Part shown: piece after piece, positions 1 through 61,739 of the stretch
Layout of the letters: every line of letters starts with the position of its first letter
Numbering within the stretch: position 1 is the stretch's first letter
DNA from: Synanceia verrucosa
Taxonomy: Eukaryota; Chordata; Actinopteri; Perciformes; Synanceiidae
Assembly (NCBI GenBank): GCA_029721515.1
Contig: CM056559.1
Coordinates: forward strand, 17,339,479-17,403,478
DNA length: 64,000 nt
Reading direction: 5' to 3'
Notes under the pieces: generated by a model
The model's database searches: none
Told to the model about the DNA's origin: nothing
Seen by the model: only the letters and a program-made list of their open reading frames with translations
Made by a program: the position numbers and the translations under genes

Positions 1-1560
1 AAATGTTTTTTTTTATGCATCATTTGGTTTTCTAATGAATGTATCAAGGATTTTCCATTTCTACTATTTATTGATTACTTTTCAGAATTCAAAGATTTTC
101 AAAAAATTGTTTTTGGTCATAAGTCAAAAAATCATTTATCAGTCATTCACTGTAATATGTTTATTTTATATCTAATGAACAGTCACCTCAGTAACTCTGA
201 AACTTAGTGAGTTATAGGCAAGAAAGAATAAAACAAATAAATTAAAAATAATAATGAACTAATAATAAATATATGCATTATGTCCTAAAATATTTTAATA
301 ACAAATTAATTGAAATTTAATTTATTACAATATACACTATAGGCTCCACTATAGGTGTGTCAATTATGACGACTTCATTCGCATGACATGATAGAATGAT
401 GATGAGAGGACAGACATAAAGACAAAGACAAATGATTATATTTTGTTCTGGTTCAAGATGGATACAGCAGGTACACTGGAGACATAATGTGATAAATACA
501 GGTGGAATTACAACAATTATAACATTAGCGATGGCTGCAGAACCTTCTATGTATACACTAATTTCACTTATTAATTTTAACTCTGTCAAACTGTGACAGG
601 AAAAATGTCTTTGGTCCTTCAATAAATTACATTTTAGTAATAGGCATGTTTTGTCACATCTGTGCAGAAGGTGGTCTGTCACTGTGTGACGTCAATGGTG
701 CAGCTCTGTGTTGCTGCTCTATTATTATTGTCCACCAGAGGAGAGAAATGAGTCTTACAACATGAATATAGGAGATCTGGAGGAGTTTCGGCCTCTTTTT
801 AAAGGCTGAAGTGTCTCCCTCTACTTCCAGTATTTGTGCTAAACTCAAACCAATACAGTTTTTTTCTGAACAGCCTGTAAAATACCACCAGTCCTAAATA
901 AACCGAGTATCCTCAGTCTACGGACTTGTGTATTTAAGGATCTTAGTTTTGTTGAATATGTAGGGAGGCTTCTACTACTGCTACTGTTAGATCAGAACAG
1001 AAGGTAACCTGGCTGTGGTAAACCATAGTCATGCAGTATATTATATTTGCTGTAAACAATAGGCTCACTTCTTGTTTCCTCCATGCCACATACAAACATT
1101 TTTGATGATGAAAAGTAGGCTACATTTCCGTGGTTGACTATGCTATTATTATCACTGGTCGTACTGTGCCACTTTTTGTCAAGATATTTTAAATGGATTT
1201 CATTCATTGCTTCTTGATATTTAATTTTAAAAATAACAAGGTTGTAAATCCCCTGGATGTGTTCAATATACTCCACTTTCTCTCCTGTTCTTTTTGTTGG
1301 GAAAAATGAATAAAACTGTCGCAAATATGTGAAATATTAATTACACTGCTCACATGTTATCAGATGCTTTTGCAAAATATGTCTGGCCTAACTCACTCCA
1401 AATTTGTTGGAATCATTTCTTATGATTTTTGTTTGTCAAAAATGCAGTGTAGATAACCAAGTTAGATTGTATTTTCATAATTTATAAGTCATAGCCATAG
1501 TCTAAATATTGTCTTTCATTTCATTTGCTGAAATTATTATTATTATTATTATTATTATCT
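1..1560. other. AT-rich intergenic sequence upstream of ulk2
   Basis: No coding exon, RNA gene or recognisable transposon is seen. The short open frames are in AT-rich sequence, lack family motifs and have no splice context. An (ATT)n run lies at 1533-1558. Confidence 0.6.
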
Positions 1561-1561
1561 A

Positions 1562-2683
1562 TTCCAGGCACCAGGGGCCTCATGAAACGGGCTAGTTCTC
1601 GCAGCGGAAGGACACGTCCTCTGCGGAAGGATCGCATATATAAGCAGCCCTGCCTTTCTCTCCATCGTTATGTCAGTGGCTTTCGGAGGAGTAAGAGTTC
1701 AGAATTACCTTTTTAATACCAGTACAGGAATTAACAACTGTATAGCAGTATAGGAGAAGCTTACCGAGATGTGGATATACATTTAATTTAAACTGGCTGC
1801 AGCTGCTTCGTGCTAACATGCTGACAGTCAGGTTAGCTGCTCTGAGCTGGAGATAACACGGAGGACATTAACCGAAGACCCGAGGAACCGTCCGTATTTT
1901 CAGGACAGAAATGTGTCTGTTGGACCAGGACAGGAGGATCAACAGGACTCCAGATAAACAGCAGCTCCGTGTTGACATTTAAGCTGCCGCCCTAACATTT
2001 TATCATGCTAACATTGACCGTGGACTAACGTTAGTCCGGTAGGCTAGCTTGACAGGCTGTTATAATCAGTGTATTTCAGACAGAAACGGCTTAAATAATT
2101 CAGTTCAGGACCAACAGAAAAACCAAGCTGTTGCTAGCATGTCTGCAGAGCACTACTATGCGCAGCAGCTATGATGCTAGCTGGAGCCGCAGGGTTCTGT
2201 CACTGTCTGCTAACGGAATGCTAGCTAGCTGCGTGTAGCTGCTGCCAGCCTCTGCTCGGTCATGTCCTGCAGGCTTGGCACCATGTAGACTGAGGACACT
2301 CTGTGTGATAGAGAGCCTCATTGGACGGTAATGCAAAACAGGATTTCATCTATCCAACTGGGTCAGGGACTGACAGCTGGCACTGATAGAGTTTAGCTCA
2401 GGATTGGTTGTTAGCCATGGTCAAATCCGTCTGCTCTGTTTGACATTACATGACATAACTTCCCAATCTGCTCAGAGGCATTTGAAGGCACCATGTCCTG
2501 ACTGGTCTCTTATTTATGTAATAAGGGGTCATCAGATCAGTCTGTCATGAAGTAAGTCTGCAGTGCAACAAGCAGCGTTACCAGGACTAAGAGCACAGTT
2601 TGTTCCAGGATTATTTTCTGAAGAGGAGCGCCACATTTACAGATAATCACCTGGACAAGCAGCGGGACCAGCAGCCCATCACA
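1562..2683 (+). promoter_or_regulatory. candidate ulk2 promoter and 5' untranslated region
   Basis: Composition becomes richer in GC here. TATATAAG at 1637-1644 is followed about 25 bases on by a pyrimidine stretch (CCTTTCTCTCC), resembling a TATA box plus initiator. A donor-like GGA|GTAAGA follows near 1690. Several short upstream ATGs occur between 1700 and 2300. The acceptor-like TTTGTTCCAG at about 2608 suggests the ATG exon is the second exon. This placement is inferred and needs transcript data. Confidence 0.35.
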
Positions 2684-54219
<51,536 letters not shown>

Positions 54220-55585
54220 ACACTCAGACCATGGACTAGGTCCTCAGACCATGTACTAGACCCTAATGGAGCCGTTCCTCCTTCCTGTAGCAGTTGAAGC
54301 ACTTTTCTCTGGATAGGCCTTCTCTGTATTTATGGTCACACGGCTGCATCACAGACTGATCTGAGACCAAATACTGATGCTCTCATTTCCAACCAAAGAT
54401 GCCAACAGACCCAGAAACTGAAGGCTAAACGCAGACAAGCATTTCCTTGTGCTCCGATCACGTGATCAACACATGACGTCAGTGTCATCTGTCAGGATTC
54501 CTTTTGTTTTCCAGCAGAAGGAAAGACAAAACCCTGCTTACTGTGTGATATCAGTGGCTATTTACTCTGTGTTTAGTTGTTGTTTTTGTTATTTATTGGA
54601 TGTCTGGGTTTCCTGTCACACTGGAAAACCTCAAGTATCTCCGTGGAAGGAAAGAATATGAGGATGTTATCAAAAGGCTGTAACAGATCCATGAACAGAG
54701 AAACTGTTGTTCCAGAAAAAGAAGCAGCGTGTGAGAAAGGAACTGTGTTATTTTTCTTGTGTTGTTAGCTTTAGCACTTTATTGTGGATTAAGAGGATGA
54801 TATGTAAAGGTAGGGTTTTCTAATCACTGCTGCTACCCCCCAATCTCAACTGTATACACTTGCCGTAAGGCACCAGGGAACAACATGGCTGTCAGTCCAG
54901 ATCAACCACGTTTGACATCTCTCTGATCATCCATTTTACTCATGAAAACCAGCTTAGTCCTTAGTTGGTAACTAATATTATAACTTCTGTAGCTCTGATG
55001 GGACATTTCTAAAGAGAGGTTGGATCAGTATTTTAACAGACAGTTGGCAGATTGCTTTATGGGAAAATGTCAGTTTTTCTGGATCTCCTCTTAAGTGTTA
55101 AGTTCTTAAATTTAATAGAATTGTAATGCTGAATCTGTGGAATATTCCTTTAATTCCAGTAGTTATGAAAATGATGGGCTACAGTTTGAAAGCAGCTATT
55201 TTAAGGCGTCCTGTTTTAATATTGACATGATGGCAGATGTCTAAAATGACAGAGTCCCTGATGGCGCAAATGATGAATTACTTGAGAAGTTATCTTAATA
55301 TTAAGTTTCATTTTACTAAAAATACTTCAGCTTTTTTATGTTCTGTCAGTATCTGTAGCAATTTTTAACAAAACTTGATGTTTGCAAGCTTGTATATACA
55401 GTATGTGGTGCATGAGTCCCTCTTTTTAGGAGTGTGTGAGGTAACAGTTTAGGCTTTGAGGGATAGATGACGGTCAAAGAGCACAAATCTTTATATGTAC
55501 ATAGATCAGTTTGATAAGTTTTATTCACGTCTGCCAAGGGTTTGCTAAGTAAAACCTACGTTGGCACAACAGGGGTGTGCCAAAG

Positions 55586-55591
55586 AATAAA
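55586..55591 (+). terminator. candidate proximal polyadenylation signal of ulk2
   Basis: AATAAA about 1.37 kb after the stop codon, followed by a GT-containing stretch. Use of this site is not shown by sequence alone. Confidence 0.4.
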
Positions 55592-56048
55592 ACACACTTG
55601 TGGCAGCTCCAGAACCTTCCTATTTCTACCAGGACTGTTCATCAGATCAACAAACATTTGTCCAGTGGAAATTCTGTGACAGGAGCATGACATGTATCAT
55701 ATTTCAAACACTTGATTCGTCACAGTCACTGCTTAGCATCCACTGTCCAGCTTGCAGCGTACTGTATGTACTGTATGAGTGTACACATCTAAGGCCAGTA
55801 GTATACAGATGATGAAGGGGGAGGAGGTGTGAATATGTTCTTTTCCAGTGTAAAAATGTTAATATTCATGCGTTGGCAGGTAGCACTCTGGGCCTGTGTT
55901 GTACTGTTCTGTTCCTGACACATATCTGGGTCGGGCTTCCCCTCGTCCTGCTTGCTCTGAACCACACAAAGCCTTTTCCTGCACACAGAGTGAGGAGGAA
56001 CGAATGAAGCTTGAGTCTTTGCTCTGTAACTGAATATGGACTGTTTCA

Positions 56049-56054
56049 AATAAA
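56049..56054 (+). terminator. candidate distal polyadenylation signal of ulk2
   Basis: AATAAA about 1.83 kb after the stop codon, at the end of the repeat-free stretch. This is the more likely end of the transcript. Confidence 0.5.
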
Positions 56055-56075
56055 AGCATGGGTATCACATTTGCA

Positions 56076-56671
56076 TTTTAACCCATAGAACCTCTAGGAT
56101 CTTGAATGTATGCACCCTGTTTCTCAAGCTTGATCTGAATGCATTTTGAAGCTAGTCCCGACCTTGAAAACTTTCCAAGCACCAGTTTTTAAAAGAGACA
56201 TGTTAACGTTCTACTTGTCTCTCATCAAGGGATGTCTGTCTTTGTTCTTTATGGAACACAAATACAGTCTTTGTTATTAAAAAGAAAACATTCAAATGTC
56301 TTCCTGTGTTTAACTCTGTCAGACTCTGCTCCTGTTTTGAGATTTGGATGAATTGGAAAAGTTCAAATATGGTGATAATGATGAACAAATAATAAATGGC
56401 ATGAATAACATTCCACATACTGCCAAACAATTAGCCATTAAGTACATTTCAACACAAGCCAAGTCACTTAAATTTAATCTTTGTCCACATTCGTACAGAA
56501 AGGTGCAATTATCCTAAAGTTAATTAGCAGTGACAGTACAGTGTTTGAGTGAATTCAAAGAACACAAAGAGAAGGCAGCCCCCTAACACAGCAGTAGCTT
56601 TGAATATCCCTATTAACCATTTATCATAGTTATGATTTCATTTTATCGACGGTGTCAGAGGTGTGGAACAT
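56076..56671. other. intergenic sequence downstream of ulk2
   Basis: No gene or recognised repeat. Confidence 0.5.
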
Positions 56672-57265
56672 GCTTTGTCTCATGTTCAAGGTTCTTTATT
56701 GTCGTTACGTGTTCACATGAAACGAAATTCATACTCAGGACTAGCAGCATACATCACAAAAATCCCTATAAAAAAATCATAATTATATTAAAATAACCGT
56801 AAGATCTAATGCATAAAACAAATGCATGATTAAAACGAGCAGCATGTTAACAGCAGAATAAAAAAAAATAAAAACAGCAGTGTTTGCAAGTAGCAGCATG
56901 ATATAAAGTGCATTAGTGTTTTGCTGAGTTAACCACTCTGACAGCCTCTGGGAAGAAGCTGCAATTGAGCCTGGTGGTTCTGGTCTTGATGCTCCTCAGC
57001 CTCTTACCGGTGAGTGGAATCTCCTATAATGTGGGCCGCGCTACTCCTGCATCAGCTGATGTATATATATCCTCAATGTAGGGAAGACAGCTGCAGGTAA
57101 TCCTCTGGGCGCTGTTCACCACCCTCTGCAGTGCCTTCCTGTCAGCGGCGGTGCAGTTCCCATACCAGGTGGTGATGGAGTAGGTGAGTGTGCTCTCCAC
57201 CACACACCTGTAGAAAGCTGCCAGCACTGAGGTGCTGAGGCGTCCTCCGTCATACCTCATACCTT
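56672..57265 (-). mobile_element. LINE 3' fragment A
   Basis: The minus-strand frame 57024-57260 reads STSVLAAFYRCVVESTLTYS, then WYGNCTAADRKALQRVVNSA, the C-terminal segment after reverse transcriptase in a common teleost LINE family. The tail (plus: GGTTCTTTATTGTCGTTACG) lies at 56688. 5'-truncated. Confidence 0.8.
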
Positions 57266-57359
57266 AATGAGGACTAAGAGCAGAATGTGATCAAGAATAA
57301 AAACTGTCAACAATATTTATTTAGAGAAAGATCCTTGTAGCATAAATAGTGTAGAGCAG

Positions 57360-57464
57360 ATTAGAATAGAATAGAATAGTTTTTTTATTCATGCCTCTTG
57401 GGGGGAAATTTACCTGCCACAGCAACAAAGAAAATCACAGACAAGAGTAATAATAATAAAATAG

Positions 57465-57505
<41 letters not shown>

Positions 57506-58174
57506 CTTGTATAGATGAAACTGTAGATTAAACACAATTATTATTGTGGCAGTGCATTTTTTTTTTTTTGTGCAAAGTGATGACAATGACAATAACAATG
57601 ACAGTGATGGAGATGAGTCCAGATTGTGTTTACATCAGCCAGTGATGCTGCTGTTGTAAAGTTTTATTGCTGATGGTAGGAATGACCTGCGGTAGCACTC
57701 CTTCTTGCAGGGTGGAAGTCTGAGTCCGCAGCTGAAGGAGCTGCTTAAAGCCTCCACAGTCCCATGCAGAGGGTGAGGGGGGTTGTCCATGATGGATGTG
57801 AGCTTAGCTAACATCCTTCTCTCACCCTCCTCCTCTATGGAGTCCAGGGAGCAGTCCAGGACAGAGCTGGCACTCCTGACCAGCCTGTTCAGTCTCTTCC
57901 TGTCCCTCTCTGTGCTCCCTGCTCCCCAGCAGACCACTGCATAAAAGACTGCAGACTCTACCACAGTGTCATAAAAGGTCCTTAGCAGAGTCCTGCAAAC
58001 TCCAAAGGACCTCAGTCTCCTCAGCAGGTGGAGACAACGTTGACCCCTCTTTTACAGGACATCTGTGTTGTGAGTCCAGTCCAGTTTATTGTTGAGGTGA
58101 ACACCCAGGTACCTTTAGCTCTCCACCATTTCAATGTCCAGGCCCTGGATGTTCACTGGTGCTGTCTGGGGTTT
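57360..58174 (-). mobile_element. LINE 3' fragment B
   Basis: The minus-strand frame 57635-57964 reads MVESAVFYAVVCWGAGSTER, then DRKRLNRLVRSASSVLDCSL and RSFLPSAIKLYNSS, the same kind of LINE C-terminus but a different family from fragment A. An AGAATAGAATAG tail at 57365 and a (AT)n run at 57468-57501 lie within. 5'-truncated. Confidence 0.8.
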
Positions 58175-59048
58175 TAGTCAATCATTATCCATCCATCCAT
58201 CCATTATCTACCGCTTATCCTCATAGGGTTGCGGGGGGGCTGGAGCCTATCCCAGCTGTCTTAGGGCGGAAGGCAGGGTACACCCTGGTCAAGTCGCCAC
58301 CTCATCGCAGGGCACATAGAGACAGACAACCACTCACACTCACATTCACACCTACACTGTAAGCAATTGCTGTAAATTTACAGCCAATTTTCAACAGTAA
58401 AATACTATTTTCATGTTTAACAGTTTAGTAGTGTAATACGCAATGCATTGTGGGCTTCTTAACATGGAGCAACAGGACAGAGGCCGTAAACGGTATGCTG
58501 CGGTTTTAAATAACGGTATACTACAGTATTTTGGGGAAATTTTCCAGAAGAGGACTGCAGAATGCACAACGTGCTACATATCATCTGTCTTCATCACAAC
58601 GATTCTGATCTTGCATCTACAAAATTGAACGGTAAATCAAAATCTTTTTTCTTTGCCTCTGGGGGGGCTATCTTATTTATACTGCCAAGAATGTTTGACA
58701 TAACGCTCAGGAGTTTGTCTAGCTGTATGTAAGCTATCAGTGCTTTCTATCTATTTGAATAGGGTAGCCGGAACAATATTCCACTATGGGATATTTCTTT
58801 GTCTTGTTGTTGTAGTTGTTGTTGTTTAATCCTGGTTAATGATAATAAACGTAGCTGAACGGCAGCTCACATTACCGCTGCGTCTGCATACGAGGAGCAG
58901 CACTTCTTAACGAGAGGTCCACATCGGCCGGTGGAGCAAGCAGGAAAATAACATTACATGAAGTTACTGGAATAATTATATATGTTGTCCAGCGGTTAAG
59001 GATTTATTTCGACCAAGCCAGGATCACCTAGAGGTATAGTTTTGGTGA

Positions 59049-59979
59049 ATTTTTGAACCTACTAACAAAACTGTCAAGGATGTCCTCTCTAAGAGTGAAG
59101 ATAATGAGGTGGCACTTCGTGTTGTTCAGCTGCTCATGGCACACTTTGGAGAGGACCTAACCGGGCTGATCCTTCTTGAAGATGTAAGTTTTCTTTTTTT
59201 TTCTCTGTTTTCTAATTATTTACCTTTTTATATATTTTTTTGTCTTAAAAATCTTGTACATATCTAATTGTTCCCTACAGGTGTCTCTCACTGCAGCGGA
59301 CGTTGAGACAACTCTCAGTCTTCCTGCAAGTCCTCGTCTGATACTTCATGGTATACATTTCATTCAGATTCATTGACAGACACATTATGTAGCATGCTGG
59401 TCATTCATCTTGAGTTTACAAATGCTTACATTAAGTGAGATATAATTTCATGTTGCTATGACTTGAAGTTTCAGGTGCAACAGGGCAAATCACAGTTGGA
59501 GGATGGAGGATCACTCTTGAGGTCCGTGTAATCTCTGAGAGCATCACACCAACATTTGCAACAGGGCTTGCTGCTGTGTTTGCAATCTACTACATATTGA
59601 ACCTTCCGTATCAAGAGGAGGCAGCCTGTATGCTGGAATTCATTCAGAGGTAAAAACCCCTTCATTCCTTGTCACCATTAAAAGTATTTTGAAACCACAT
59701 CACGCATGCACACACACACACACACACACACACACGGGATATTGGACTAAGGCTTTATTATAATTGCATTTGATGTCACTTTACTCCACTCTGATCTTAG
59801 ACTATTTTGATTTTAGGTGCTTCATTGGTATAACTCCAGAGAGAGGGACAAAGGCCAAAAAGGGCAAGGTTGTCTCCAAGAAGAAAGGTGTGATTGTCCA
59901 GAAGAAGTCTCTTACAGTCAACACACACGTCTTCATGCTCCTGAAGAAACTCCTTGACTTTGAATGGGACTTCGTGTAG
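59049..59979 (+). CDS. 3' exons of a SAMD3-like multi-copy fish gene (partial)
   Basis: Four exons, 59049-59183, 59281-59350, 59475-59649 and 59817-59979 (TAG), join through GTAAGT, GTATAC and GTAAAA donors and TACAG, TTCAG and TTTAG acceptors into 180 codons without a stop. Parts read KSEDNEVALRVVQLLMAHFG, GWRITLEVRVISESITPTFA, FAIYYILNLPYQEEA, LEFIQRCFIGITPERGTKAK and LLKKLLDFEWDFV. From memory, YY..N..Y..EA..LEFIQRCF..I.PERG.K ending in D.EW is the C-terminus of abundant uncharacterised teleost proteins, often auto-named SAMD3-like. No SAM domain is visible. The start of the first exon is uncertain: a TGA precedes it at 59046 and no convincing acceptor or ATG is seen. Function unknown. Confidence 0.7.
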
Positions 59980-61022
59980 ATCAGTGAGTTCTCCTTAATG
60001 TCCATGTGTTGTTTTGACAGTCTGGCATTGCCATTAAGCCCCAAGAGTGGTATTATCAGCTTTATAAGCATTAACTTGCAGATTATATTGTTCATTCCAG
60101 ATTGTATAATATTTGTTTTTTATTGTTTCACAGTGGCTCCACTGGAATAATGCTGCAGAGGAACAGTGGCTAACAAACTGATGTTCATCTCTCCTGGATC
60201 GACAAGATTTGATCACACCCACCCAGACTCCCGGAACTACAGTAAGACGTAAAAACCCAAACCTACCTCACAGGGCTATTTTAATAAGTAAACTGCAAGT
60301 TGCAAGCTTGCACTGGCAGAGGAGTCTATTACAGTTTCTTCCCTAAATGTTCTCTTTATCCACATTACTGTAATGATGCATAATGTCAAAATGTTCTAAC
60401 TGTACTGTAAAAGTTTTGAAATGGCCTTGAGGCACTTTTTCAAAATGTTCTTACCTTTATTTTCCAAATGTTGTCAATTTTGCATACAGTTCTGCATTTT
60501 CACAGACAGCATAAAATACATTGCAGAGTACAGTACATAATGTAAATCTTTTAAGTGAAGGAAATTTCAATCTATCTCACAGGACTATTTTAAGGGGAAA
60601 AACACATGCTGTTTTGCTGAATGTTTTTACTCATGTTATCAAAAAGGTCTTGATGTTTCTACCTTGAAAATAGTCTTAACAATGTTTAAACACTTATTTC
60701 CTCTGTATTTGTTGTGTTGGTCTTTTTCTTAGACCCGGTGTGTTATTGAACAAGCGTTCAAACTTATGTGTTAAAGACAATGTTGAATAATATTGGCACT
60801 GGCTCAAAGAGTTAGCTATAGGTTATGTCCTGACAAGCAGGTTATGCTCTGACAAGCAATTTAAAAATTTAAGTTTATCACCATAGTGTGAAACAAACAC
60901 TACTAGGCTGTCTCTGTTTGCTACTCGAAATCTCTTCTCAGCGTCAACCAACAGGGTTTATTTTCTCTTTTTTTCCTCAATTTGTTGAAACTAGCAGTAT
61001 TCAGTATTATATTTCCTTTTGA

Positions 61023-61028
61023 AATAAA
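61023..61028 (+). terminator. candidate polyadenylation signal for the gene in the element
   Basis: AATAAA about 1.04 kb after the TAG at 59977; another AATAAA lies near 61106. Both are inside the element. Confidence 0.3.
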
Positions 61029-61254
61029 TAATTTTGAATCTCCCTAAGTTTTTATTGCTTATTTTGCACAATATTCACAATAATGCTTAAGCAACTGTCT
61101 GTAAAATAAAACTGCTAAACTTAATTGTTGTATTATCGACTATGCCTCTCTAAAGTAAACTTAAACAGAATATTACTGTAATTTCCAAATAACAGAAATA
61201 TGTTGCATTTAGTTTTGGTATATTAGACTGTGAAATCATTTAACAGTGTGAATA

Positions 61255-61506
61255 CAGAAATATACTGTATATCTGGTTTACAGACTACTACTGTAAAGTC
61301 AATTTGGATGAATACTGTAAAAATAACGGTATATTGCTGGCGTCTCTGCTGCCAGCTCTTAACCGTAAATAATAGAAATGCAGAAATATACCGTATTTCT
61401 GTTTTACGGTCTACTACTGTAAAATCAATTTACGGATGAATACCGTAAAAATAACGGTAAAGAGCTGGCGTCTCTGCTGCCAGCTCTTTACCGTTATTTT
61501 ACAGGA
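61255..61506. repeat. two 126-bp tandem units with hairpin at transposon right end
   Basis: Units start CAGAAATATA at 61255 and 61381 and share GTAAAAATAACGG and CTGGCGTCTCTGCTGCCAGC. In the second unit, 22-nt arms at 61448-61469 and 61479-61500 are perfect complements around a 9-nt loop; in the first, the hairpin is decayed. Confidence 0.9.
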
Positions 61507-61739
61507 AAATTACTTACAGTGTACGGTCAATTTAAATTAGCCAATTAACCTAATCTCCATGCATGTTTTTGGATGGTGGGAGGAAGCCGGAGTACCCGGA
61601 GAGAACCCACGCAGACACGGGGAGAACATGCAAACTCCACACAGAAAGGTCCCGGGCCCGGGATTCGAACCCGGTATCTTCTTGCTGTGAGGCAACAGTG
61701 CTAACCACTACATCACCGTGCCGCCCTAGTCAATCATTA

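Larger units (their letters stand above)
54220..56075 (+). other. ulk2: ulk2 3' untranslated region
   Basis: No repeats are recognisable between the stop codon and two AATAAA signals at 55586 and 56049, consistent with an ordinary long 3' UTR. The end point is inferred from the second signal. Confidence 0.7.
58355..61521 (+). mobile_element. TIR element with TA target duplication carrying gene exons
   Basis: Starts CACTGTAAGCAATTGCTGTA and ends TTACTTACAGTG, its imperfect complement (nine terminal bases perfect). It is flanked by TA on each side where uninterrupted SINE copies have one TA. It is 3167 bp and encodes no recognisable transposase, so it must be non-autonomous. It holds four coding exons (59049-59979), AATAAA at 61023, a (CA)n at 59706-59735, and 126-bp tandem units with a hairpin near the right end. 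Superfamily unknown; the TA duplication suits Tc1/mariner-like mechanisms. Confidence 0.9.
58188..61726 (-). mobile_element. full-length SINE split by a 3.17-kb transposon
   Basis: The outer duplication TAGTCAATCATTA is perfect at 58175-58187 and 61727-61739. Left part 58188-58354: the (TCCA)n tail and body. Right part 61524-61726: the rest of the body and the tRNA-like head, complement GGGCGGCACGGTGATGTAGT with B box GGTTCGAATCC. Without the insert it is about 370 bp. The empty-site sequence CACACCTACGGTC is preserved in the copy at 41094-41387. Confidence 0.95.

Noticed and set aside
317..1324. Minus-strand frames of 64-121 codons upstream of ulk2
   Set aside because: AT-rich, Cys/Ile-biased, with no recognised motif; chance open frames are expected here.
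58188..61726. SINE heads with a B box as a possible functional tRNA gene
   Set aside because: No acceptor stem or anticodon arm can be folded; the sequence matches other SINE copies with tails and target duplications.
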